Origin: an uncultured Lachnospiraceae bacterium
GTDB taxonomy: Bacteria; Bacillota; Clostridia; Lachnospirales; Lachnospiraceae
Assembly (NCBI GenBank): GCA_934317845.1
Contig: CAKRES010000007.1
Span: 45,677-109,676 of the forward strand
DNA length: 64,000 bases
Direction of reading: 5' to 3'
The translations under genes and the position numbers were made by a program. The stretch's first letter is position 1, and every line of letters starts with the position of its first letter. The notes beneath the pieces are model-generated. The model ran no database searches, had not been told where the DNA came from, and saw nothing but the letters and a program-made list of their open reading frames with translations. This document shows, piece after piece, positions 53,155-61,300 of this stretch.

Positions 53155-55266
53155 ATGGAAAAAGATTTTGATGTATTTGAAGAATTTGGCTCAAATGTAT
53201 TTAACGATTATACAATGCGCCAGCGTTTACCGAAGGATGTGTATAAGAAATTAAAACAGACCATCGAAGAGGGCAAGGAATTAGACCCTGATATTGCCGG
53301 TGTGGTTGCTCATGAGATGAAAGAGTGGGCGATTGAAAAAGGTGCAACACATTATACCCACTGGTTCCAGCCAATGACTGGTGTTACAGCAGAGAAGCAT
53401 GATGCATTTATCAACCCAACTGCAGACGGACGTGTCATTATGGAGTTCTCCGGTAAAGAGCTGATCAAAGGTGAGCCGGATGCCTCTTCTTTCCCTTCAG
53501 GCGGATTGCGGGCAACCTTTGAAGCAAGAGGATATACAGCATGGGATGCAACATCTCCTGCATTTGTAAAGAAATCTCCAAACGGATGTACCTTATGTAT
53601 TCCAACTGCATTCTGTTCTTATACAGGTGAGGCACTGGATAAAAAGACACCGCTTCTTCGTTCTATGGAAGCGATCAACAAACAGGCACTTCGTATTTTA
53701 CGTTTATTTGGCAACACAACCGCAAAGAAAGTTACTACCTCTGTTGGACCAGAGCAGGAGTACTTCATTGTAGATAAGAAGAAATACCTTCAGAGAAAGG
53801 ATCTGATCTATACCGGACGTACCTTATTCGGAGGAATGCCTCCAAAAGGACAGGAGCTGGATGACCACTACTTTGGTGTGATCAAAGAGCGTATTGCCGG
53901 ATTTATGAAAGACTTAAATGAAGAGTGCTGGAAGCTTGGTATCTCCGCTAAAACACAGCATAACGAGGTAGCTCCGGCACAGCATGAGCTGGCTCCGATC
54001 TATGCTTCCAATAACGTGGCAACTGATCACAACCAGTTGATCATGGAGCTGATGAAAAAAGTGGCAGACCGTCATGGACTGACCTGTCTGCTTCATGAGA
54101 AACCATTTGACGGTATCAACGGTTCCGGTAAGCATAACAACTGGTCTATCGTAACAGACGAGGGCTTGAACATGTTAGATCCGGGTAAGACACCACATGA
54201 GAATGTACAGTTCTTACTTGTTTTGACTGCCATTTTACGTGCCGTTGATCTTCATGCAGATCTGCTTCGTTTATCCGCAGCCAGTGCAGGAAATGACCAC
54301 CGTTTAGGAGCTAATGAGGCACCACCAGCAATCATTTCCGTATACTTAGGAGAGCAGTTAGAGGACGTATTAGAGCAGCTTGCAGATACCGGTAACGCAA
54401 CCCATTCCATTCAAGGTGCAAAGCTGGATTCCGGTGTAAATACTCTTCCTGATTTCCAGAAGGACGCAACAGACCGTAACCGTACTTCACCATTTGCCTT
54501 CACCGGTAATAAATTTGAGTTCCGTATGTTAGGATCTACGGCATCCATTGCCAATCCAAACATTATTTTAAATACGATCGTAGCCGATGTGTTTGCAGAG
54601 TTTGCCGATGAGCTTGAAAAAGCAGACAACTTTGATATTGCCGTACATGACCTGATCAAGAAGTACATCACTGAGCATAAGAGAATCGTATTTAACGGTA
54701 ACGGATATTCTGATGAGTGGGTAAAAGAGGCAGAGCGTCGTGGACTTCCAAACTTAAGAACCACCGTAGATGCCATCCCTTCATTAGTAAAAGAAGATAC
54801 GATCAAGATGTTTGAGAAGCATGGCGTATTATCAAGAAAAGAGTTAGAGTCCCGTGCTGAGATCAAGTACGAAGAGTATGCAAAGGTTATCAATATCGAA
54901 GCACTTACTGCGATCGACATGGCAAAGAAGCAGATCATTCCTGCAGTCATGAAGTACGAGGCAGACTTAGCGTGCGGTGCAAATGAGATCAAGGCAGCAG
55001 GCATCGATCCATCTGTACAGTTAGCACAGGTAAAAGACATCAACGATGAGCTGGTTGCATTAAAGGATGCTACGGCAGTCTTAGAGAAGGTAGAGGCAGA
55101 AGCCTTCGCAGTAGATGGAGGTGTTGCAGAGCAGGCAAGATTCTATTGCGACAATGTTATCCCTGCTATGGATGCTGTCAGAAAGCCGGCAGATAAGCTG
55201 GAGTTCTTGGTAGACAAAGAAGCATGGCCATTCCCATCTTATGGTGATCTGTTATTCGAGGTATAA
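53155..55266 (+). CDS. glnN: Glutamine synthetase type III
   Basis: The 703-residue enzyme makes glutamine from glutamate, ammonia and ATP (EC 6.3.1.2). The length of about 700 residues and motifs SVGPEQEYFIVDK, TQHNEVAPAQHELAPIY, FDGINGSGKHNNWS and ASAGNDHRLGANEAPPAI identify the type III (GSIII) class typical of Bacteroides and many Clostridia. Restricted codon choice suggests strong expression. The ATG at 53155 begins the conserved N-terminus; a longer frame upstream is not supported. A leader hairpin suggests attenuation control, possibly nitrogen-dependent. Confidence 0.95.
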   Translation: MEKDFDVFEEFGSNVFNDYTMRQRLPKDVYKKLKQTIEEGKELDPDIAGVVAHEMKEWAIEKGATHYTHWFQPMTGVTAEKHDAFINPTADGRVIMEFSGKELIKGEPDASSFPSGGLRATFEARGYTAWDATSPAFVKKSPNGCTLCIPTAFCSYTGEALDKKTPLLRSMEAINKQALRILRLFGNTTAKKVTTSVGPEQEYFIVDKKKYLQRKDLIYTGRTLFGGMPPKGQELDDHYFGVIKERIAGFMKDLNEECWKLGISAKTQHNEVAPAQHELAPIYASNNVATDHNQLIMELMKKVADRHGLTCLLHEKPFDGINGSGKHNNWSIVTDEGLNMLDPGKTPHENVQFLLVLTAILRAVDLHADLLRLSAASAGNDHRLGANEAPPAIISVYLGEQLEDVLEQLADTGNATHSIQGAKLDSGVNTLPDFQKDATDRNRTSPFAFTGNKFEFRMLGSTASIANPNIILNTIVADVFAEFADELEKADNFDIAVHDLIKKYITEHKRIVFNGNGYSDEWVKEAERRGLPNLRTTVDAIPSLVKEDTIKMFEKHGVLSRKELESRAEIKYEEYAKVINIEALTAIDMAKKQIIPAVMKYEADLACGANEIKAAGIDPSVQLAQVKDINDELVALKDATAVLEKVEAEAFAVDGGVAEQARFYCDNVIPAMDAVRKPADKLEFLVDKEAWPFPSYGDLLFEV

Positions 55267-55274
55267 TCTTTATT

Positions 55275-55337
55275 CATTCCTAATATAACGAAGCCCCCAT
55301 CCGGTTAGACCGGATGGGGGTTTCGTTATATTAGGAA
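55275..55337. terminator. Very long terminator hairpin after glutamine synthetase
   Basis: Arms of about 30 bases (ATTCCTAATATAACGAA then CCCCCATCCGGT, each mirrored) close on a TAG loop with one mismatch. It separates the convergent glnN and agrC genes and can act in both directions. Confidence 0.88.
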
Positions 55338-55345
55338 TTGGAGTA

Positions 55346-56623
55346 TTATACAATTACCTGAATAAAAACAAGAGGGGATTCCGGAGATGCAGCATTATCT
55401 AAAAGAATGCTTCCGTCATAGGAATCTACGAGCTGTTTTAATCGATATAAACCGAGTCCACGCTGTAATTTTGTTTCATTTGCGGATTTGGTTGTATAGC
55501 CTTTTTGGAAGAACTGTGCGCGTAATTTGGGTGTAATTTTAGGTCCTTTGTTTAAGGTGCTAATTTCTATTTTGTTTTCATGACTGTTTAGGGTTACCGT
55601 AATGCTGTCTCCCTGTGTAACAGCCTCTACTGCATTATCAATCAGAATTCCTGCGATTTCTAATAATTCATGTTCCGGAACAGTGGTATGGAGCAAAGAA
55701 TTTTCAACTACGATTCCAATGTGAATTTCCTTTTTATTTGCCTGCTGTACTTTGGAAAACAAAAATGCAGCTAAGACTTTTAAATTCAATTTTAATAATG
55801 ACGCATTTTGCAATGATTGCATAATTTGTGCAACGTTATTAGTCAATGCATTGGACAGGGAATTATAATCCTTAAAAGTAAGAGGCAATGCACGGATTGC
55901 CATAAGCTGATTATCAAATTCATGTTGTCTGGTTCTAACATGTTCAACCAGATCTTCAAAAATTGGTTGGTAATTGGAATAGTCTTCTAATTTTGCCTGA
56001 AGGACAGCATATTTTTTCTGTTGGTTTATATTCTGATATAGGCAGAAAAATAGACAACAGATGAAAAGAGCGATCAGCGGCAATAGTAGTAAGGATTGTT
56101 TCGCCTTATATTTAGAATAAATGGAGGCAATGACAATAAAAGCGTAAATGGTGATAAAAATTCCTTTGAAAATTTTAGATGTAAGGGTGTGGGAATCAAA
56201 TAGTTTCTTGACAGGAATCCAAATGTAAATTGCAATGCAAAAAAATAAAATAATAACCTGCCCGATAATTTGTATTTTAGGGGAGGTAAGAGAACGGTTT
56301 GTTTGAGGAAGAAAAAGCAATAATGTCATTTGTGCAAGGCCAATGAACGAATAAGCTAAAATATGATATAAAAAAACATCAGAAAAAGGTTTCTTGGAGC
56401 ATATCATAGTTACTGCAATAGAAAGCAGGATAGATACCATTAAATACACGACGGGTGTAAGATATAAGGCTGATAAAAAACTGAAAAAAATACTTAGTCC
56501 GATACTTACAAATTGCGGGATAGAAAGTTTTTTCCACATTGTACCGGAAAAAGAAAAAACAAGAAATAAAAAACTAACCAGAAAGAGTGCGTTAGTGATA
56601 AGTTCAGTGGCGATTATTTTCAT
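55346..56623 (-). CDS. agrC: AgrC-like peptide-sensing histidine kinase
   Basis: The 425-residue protein has six or more membrane helices in its first 205 residues, the usual AgrC sensor layout. A linker leads to the H-box HVRTRQHEFDNQL (His234, the expected phosphoacceptor). The GHKL ATPase domain follows, with N-box IDNAVEAV and G-box GLGLYRLKQLVDSYDG. AgrC proteins bind a cyclic autoinducing peptide from outside and phosphorylate AgrA. Its start lies within the end of agrA (20-base overlap), so translation is coupled. The match of operon partners makes the assignment strong. Confidence 0.92.
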   Translation of the reverse strand: MKIIATELITNALFLVSFLFLVFSFSGTMWKKLSIPQFVSIGLSIFFSFLSALYLTPVVYLMVSILLSIAVTMICSKKPFSDVFLYHILAYSFIGLAQMTLLLFLPQTNRSLTSPKIQIIGQVIILFFCIAIYIWIPVKKLFDSHTLTSKIFKGIFITIYAFIVIASIYSKYKAKQSLLLLPLIALFICCLFFCLYQNINQQKKYAVLQAKLEDYSNYQPIFEDLVEHVRTRQHEFDNQLMAIRALPLTFKDYNSLSNALTNNVAQIMQSLQNASLLKLNLKVLAAFLFSKVQQANKKEIHIGIVVENSLLHTTVPEHELLEIAGILIDNAVEAVTQGDSITVTLNSHENKIEISTLNKGPKITPKLRAQFFQKGYTTKSANETKLQRGLGLYRLKQLVDSYDGSILLDNAASPESPLVFIQVIV

Positions 56624-57332
56624 AAGATAAAATCCTTTCCAATGTATCTTTATACTTACGACCGACAGGAAGGCTTTGTGAATCAGTCGTGTAAATCAGT
56701 TTAAGTACTTTGTCGTAATTTTTAATATAATTGCAATTCACAAGGTAGCTTTTGTGGCATTGGCAAAAATCAGATGGAAGCTGTTCAATAAGCTGACTAA
56801 TGGAAAGCTGTCGTGTTTTTAATAATCCGGAGGATGTATATAGATGTAGTGTCTTGGAAATGCATTGGACATATTGGATTTCTTCCGGTTCCAGACGAAA
56901 GAAAATGCCGTTAATATCTTTTAACTGTAGTACACTTTTTTTCGGAAGCAGAGGAGAATGAAGTAATTCTTCCATGGAATGGATCAATGCTTCATATTGG
57001 TATGGCTTTATCAGATAGCTGTAGCAGTGCGTTTGATTAAGAGCCGCCTCCATTTGATCCATGCGGGCGGTCAGAAATAAAATTGGAGTGTGTTTATGGG
57101 CAGGCAGACTGCGGATATAATTTCCAAGAGTAATTCCGGAAGGTGCCTCTTTTAAGGGAGAAAGTTCAATATCAAGTAAAAAGAAATGAATGGATTCCGT
57201 GTCAACGATCTTCTTTGCGGCTTCATAATTGGTAGAGCTTAAAATTCGCATAGAGCGAAACGATGAAGAAATAACATTTTCCAATGCGTGAAGTTGTTCT
57301 ATATTATCTTCGACAATTAGTGTGGTGATCAT
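56604..57332 (-). CDS. agrA: AgrA-like LytTR response regulator
   Basis: The 242-residue protein has a receiver domain (acidic Glu8-Asp9, phosphoacceptor Asp54 in FFLLDIEL) and a C-terminal LytTR DNA-binding domain (CQCHKSYLVNCNYIKNYD). The ATG at 57332 has GGAG eight bases upstream; the ATG at 57353 is less well placed. It diverges from agrB. The 21-bp-period repeat at 57424-57455 in the shared control region is the expected binding site. Confidence 0.92.
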   Translation of the reverse strand: MITTLIVEDNIEQLHALENVISSSFRSMRILSSTNYEAAKKIVDTESIHFFLLDIELSPLKEAPSGITLGNYIRSLPAHKHTPILFLTARMDQMEAALNQTHCYSYLIKPYQYEALIHSMEELLHSPLLPKKSVLQLKDINGIFFRLEPEEIQYVQCISKTLHLYTSSGLLKTRQLSISQLIEQLPSDFCQCHKSYLVNCNYIKNYDKVLKLIYTTDSQSLPVGRKYKDTLERILSYENNRH

Positions 57333-57423
57333 AATATCTTCTCCTATAGTCATTATCTATTATCTAAATAAAAGTATAAGTGGAAGAAATGAGTAGTGTC
57401 AATGCAAAATCATGTAGAAAAAT

Positions 57424-57455
57424 GTCGTTTAGGGCGTTATACGCGTCGTTCGGGC
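57424..57455 (+). promoter_or_regulatory. Candidate AgrA-binding direct repeat
   Basis: GTCGTT occurs at 57424-57429 and 57445-57450, exactly 21 bases apart, each followed by a GGGC (at 57432 and 57452). It sits just upstream of the agrBD promoter, the arrangement known for AgrA and other LytTR regulators. Confidence 0.7.
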
Positions 57456-57463
57456 AAAATGTA

Positions 57464-57492
57464 TTGACGTGAGGCTGACAGCTATGTATATA
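57464..57492 (+). promoter_or_regulatory. agrBD promoter
   Basis: TTGACG (57464-57469), a 17-base spacer and TATATA (57487-57492), directly downstream of the direct repeat. Confidence 0.75.
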
Positions 57493-57523
57493 TGAGGTAT
57501 CACATGGAACGATGGGAGAAAAT

Positions 57524-58075
57524 ATGAATCATGCGATTAGTATCAAGATAGTCGAAAAACTGACATCAAAAAAGTACGATGAGGGAGATATTCAATGCCT
57601 AAAGTGTGTGTATGCATTGGAATGTATTCTGGCAGAAGGAGAAAAGTCGATCGTAATATTTCTTTTCTTTGCTTTATTTCATCATGCGATGCAGTTTTTG
57701 GCTTGTTTTATTACAACAGTATTGATTCGTACATTTCTAGGTGGAATACATCAAAAAACAATGTTTCGATGTGTGGTGTTTTCAATTTTAATCTATACAA
57801 CAGCAATATTGTGTGGACACTATATTGAGATTCCAACATTGATTATAGTGCTAATCGTGCTGGGAGAAGTAGTGATTATATATTTGTTTGCACCAATTCC
57901 CTCAAAGGAAAGACCAATATACACCAAAAGCCAGAGAAAAAAATTGAAATTCAATGCTTTGGCTGGTGTTGCAATATGCAGTGTAATTCTGTTTGGTTTT
58001 TCTGAGGTGCGCAATACAATGGTATGGATGATGTTGCTACAGCAGGTAGAATGTTATCTTGCACAAAAAACATGA
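57524..58075 (+). CDS. agrB: AgrB-like membrane peptidase for autoinducing peptide maturation
   Basis: The 183-residue multi-pass protein has the AgrB catalytic pair His76 and Cys83 in LIRTFLGGIHQKTMFRC, with the seven-residue spacing seen in the S. aureus enzyme (His77/Cys84). AgrB cuts the C-terminal tail of AgrD and forms the thiolactone or lactone ring. Helices surround this site and the C-terminal part carries basic residues (KSQRKKLKFNALAG). The ATG at 57524 is five bases from GGGAG; the ATG at 57512 lacks a good site. The agrD gene follows 19 bases later. Confidence 0.92.
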   Translation: MNHAISIKIVEKLTSKKYDEGDIQCLKCVYALECILAEGEKSIVIFLFFALFHHAMQFLACFITTVLIRTFLGGIHQKTMFRCVVFSILIYTTAILCGHYIEIPTLIIVLIVLGEVVIIYLFAPIPSKERPIYTKSQRKKLKFNALAGVAICSVILFGFSEVRNTMVWMMLLQQVECYLAQKT

Positions 58076-58094
58076 TGGAGAGGAGGAAAGCAGA

Positions 58095-58250
58095 ATGGGT
58101 GAACATTGGAAAAAAGTAGCGACAGAACTTATGGAAGATATGGCAACTGATATTTTGACCAGTACGTCATGTCCGCTGTTTTGGGGCGAAGTAGAACTGC
58201 CAGAGAAGCTCAGAAATGAGCTTGAAACCAAGGCACAGGATGAAGAGTAA
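58095..58250 (+). CDS. agrD: AgrD-like autoinducing peptide precursor
   Basis: This 51-residue peptide has an amphipathic N-terminal leader (MGEHWKKVATELMEDMATDI), a signal core TSTSCPLFW and the AgrD recognition tail GEVELPEKLRNELE. The tail matches the acidic/LP pattern of known precursors. By analogy with S. aureus, the ring would join Cys26 to Trp30 (CPLFW, five residues) with a short Ser/Thr-rich exocyclic tail, and AgrB would cut after Trp30. AGGAGG lies eight bases before the ATG. Position directly after agrB supports the call. The exact N-terminal trim is unknown. Confidence 0.9.
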   Translation: MGEHWKKVATELMEDMATDILTSTSCPLFWGEVELPEKLRNELETKAQDEE

Positions 58251-58273
58251 TTACTAATTTTAAAAGGAAAGAA

Positions 58274-58333
58274 AATGGCTTTCTGGTATGAAAATGCTCT
58301 GGGCAGAGATGATATTCATACTAGAAAGCCATT
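58274..58333 (+). repeat. Long hairpin between agrD and the next gene
   Basis: AATGGCTTTCTGGTATGAA (58274-58292) pairs with TTCATACTAGAAAGCCATT (58315-58333), one mismatch, with a small inner stem CTCT/AGAG. No T tract follows. It could process or partly terminate the agrBD message, separating it from the large gene downstream. Confidence 0.75.
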
Positions 58334-58337
58334 GTAA
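58275..58337 (+). CDS. Possible 20-residue peptide after agrD
   Basis: An ATG at 58275 with AAAGGA six bases upstream opens a frame of 20 residues, starting MAFWYENALG and ending at TAA 58335-58337. It is encoded entirely inside the hairpin, which may be its real reason for existing. Low confidence that it is a gene. Confidence 0.2.
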   Translation: MAFWYENALGRDDIHTRKPL

Positions 58338-58398
58338 ATGAACAATTACAGCATAACAAAGATTGAAGGGAACAGCAAGAAGGAAAGAGAGGAAAATA

Positions 58399-61300
58399 AT
58401 GAATAAAGGAAAACGATTGTTGTCAGCATTATTGATCGCTGCAATGGTATTACAGGGAATATTTGGTACTTCAGGATTTGCAGCGGAGCAGGAAAAGAAA
58501 GTATTTAAAAGTGGAAATATCGATATTACGGTAGTAAAACAATCAGAATGGGAGGATGGATATGTAGCACAGGTAGAGGTTCGCAATCAGGGTGATACCG
58601 ATCTTTCCCAATGGAATCTACAGGCGGATCTCTCTAACAGTCAGGTGGAAAATATCTGGAATGCAAAACTGGAACGTACTGTTTCGGCGAAGTCTGGGGA
58701 GAAAGAACTTCTCCGTATAAGCAATGAAAGCTATAACTCTGTAATAGCAGGTGGGCAGTATGCTTCATTTGGTTTCCGGGCAAAAGGAAAGTTTTCAGAT
58801 ATTGTATCTATGCAGTTGCTGGAGCGATGCATGCAGGAAGTAAAAGGTGCCTATCAGGTAACTTCAAAATGTATCTCTAAATGGGGCAATCATGCGCAGT
58901 TGGAAATAACGATAGAAAACCAGTCAGATCAGAATATCACGGATTGGATGCTTTGTCTGGATATGCCGGGGAAAATCACAAATATCTGGAATGCAGTGAT
59001 CATGTCACAGGAAAATGCTCAATATTCGATCAAAAATAATGGGAATAATGCTGTGATAGAGCCACAGAAAAAAGTAACCTTCGGCTGTATTGTGGAATGT
59101 GATACAGAGGAAGGAACAGATGAATTAAAAAATGAGAAGTTATATTCAAGTGTGATAAAAACAGATGAAACCTCTGCGTCTGCAACAACGGGAAGCGGTA
59201 CGCAAGGAACAACAGAAAGTTCTACACAAGAGGATCGAACAGAAGAAAGTACATCTGTTTCTCCGGAAGAAAAACGAATGAAGGAATTAGAACATACTTA
59301 TCCGGAACTTGTGGAAAAAACAAAAAAAGATAGAGACATGATCCATACGCCGGAGACTGTGACTGAGGAGCAGTCGCAGGAACCTGTCAAAGTATGTATC
59401 CTTGATTCTGGAATTGATGAAGGAAACGGTATCAATATGGTAGAGCAGAAAGACTTTTTAGGACTGGAGATCAATGAGCTGTTTGCAGATTTCACGGGAC
59501 ACGGAACTGCAGTTGCAGGTGTTTTGGCAGCAAAGCCAAAAGCTGACCGGGAAGAAGTCGAAGATCTTTTTCCTGAGGGAGATACCGAAGAAGAGGGACA
59601 GGAAGAAACAGGAGATGATGAGGAAGAGGAGGGCAAAGCGCAATACGAAGAAACCCTTGATACAGACCGGGAAGAAGCGGAACCTTATGCTGTAAATTGT
59701 CCGGTGGATGATGAAATTTATAATGATATTGCCAGTGAACTGAAGGATGATGTGACAGAGGAGGATGGCAGCACCGAGGATATAGATGATACGGAGGAAG
59801 ACACATCAATCCCGGATACTACACAGGACGAAGCAGAAGATGCCGGAGCAACAGAACTGCCATTTGAAGATGCTGCCGACCTCGCAGATTATTTTGTCAA
59901 TGGAATCAATCCAAACGTGGAAATATACTCTGGGCGGATTCTGGATACAAACGGACAGACTACAGTGGAGCGTGCAGTAAAAGGGATCGAATGGGCGATT
60001 GAAAAAAAGGTCGATATTATCAGCATGAGCTGGGGAATGGCGGAGCCTTCCAAACAATTGCATGATGCAATCCAGAAAGCAGCCGATGCGGGAATCCTGC
60101 TGGTTGCAGCAGCCGGAAATGAAGAACAGATTGACTATCCGGCAAATTATTCGGAAGTAATAGCGGTTGGAGCAGTAGATAATGAAGGAAAACTTGATAC
60201 AGTACATCCAAGTGGAGCAGCAATGGAGCTGGTGGCACCGGGATGTGGGGTATTGTCCTATGGAACCTTTGGTACATTAGATGATTATTATGGCTGTAGC
60301 TTTTCTGTTCCATATGTGGTAGGTGCAGCGTCACTTTTGTGGGAAAAAGACAGAAGTAAAAAAGCATCTGATATTCGCCATATTTTGTGGCAATCGGCAA
60401 AACCAATGGGAGAAAAAGAAGATTACGGCTATGGATTACTGGATGTGACAGCAGCACTGAATTGGAAGTCACAGGAGGAAACAGATCCGAAAGAAACAGA
60501 AGCAGAAACACAGACGGATGATTCTGTGCGGGAAGAAAATGAGAGCAGGATACATAGTTCTTGGGGAAGAAAGGGACACAAAAATACAATTAACATTATA
60601 AAATTAAAGTCAGAAATAAAACATTATTTATTATTTGGAGCCACTATGCCAGATTTCTATGGCAAATTTAAGGGAATGGTGGCACACCCTGGCTTTCATG
60701 GATATTATACATGCGAGATATCCGGACAAAAGGAGAAAGCAAATGCGCTCGAGGCTTATTTTTATCTGATGGAACAGGCAAGAGCATACAAAGAAACCGG
60801 TACCTACAAAGAGTTTGCTAAAATGGCAATCTATGATAAGGACAGCAAGGATCTGGAGTTGCTGGATAAACAGTTCCGTGATGGTATTAACAAGGCGTTT
60901 TCATATCATAAAAAGAATTTTTATGAAAATGATGCTACCGGTAAGCCGACAATAGCAGTGAAAACAAAGCAGCAAAAATTTTATGTAGTGTATGGTATGG
61001 CGTTGCATTGTCTGGCAGATATTTATTCCCATAGTTCCTTTGCATATAGTGGTGTGGATGTACAGAAGAAAAAGGGAAAATATATTTTGAATTATGTTGT
61101 TTCGTGGAATATGTTAAAGCATGGACCAAAGATAAAAGGAAAATACTTTTATAGTCAGGCGGATGAAAACACCGTAAAAAGGCAGCGTTTTTCTGATGCA
61201 AAGCAGTCGGTACGGATTGCGTTGGTTCGACTGGATCCTAAAAAAAATAAGAATCAGGATACTACACCATCGCTGTTTGATTTTGCAGAAATGGCGCAAA

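Noticed and set aside
54411..55043. Open frame of 210 codons on the minus strand
   Set aside because: It is antisense to the conserved glutamine synthetase gene, has no ribosome binding site and its sequence is an artefact of the restricted codon use on the other strand.
57405..57470. A 21-codon frame in the agr intergenic region
   Set aside because: It overlies the direct repeats and -35 element, has no ribosome binding site and is upstream of the mapped-looking promoter.
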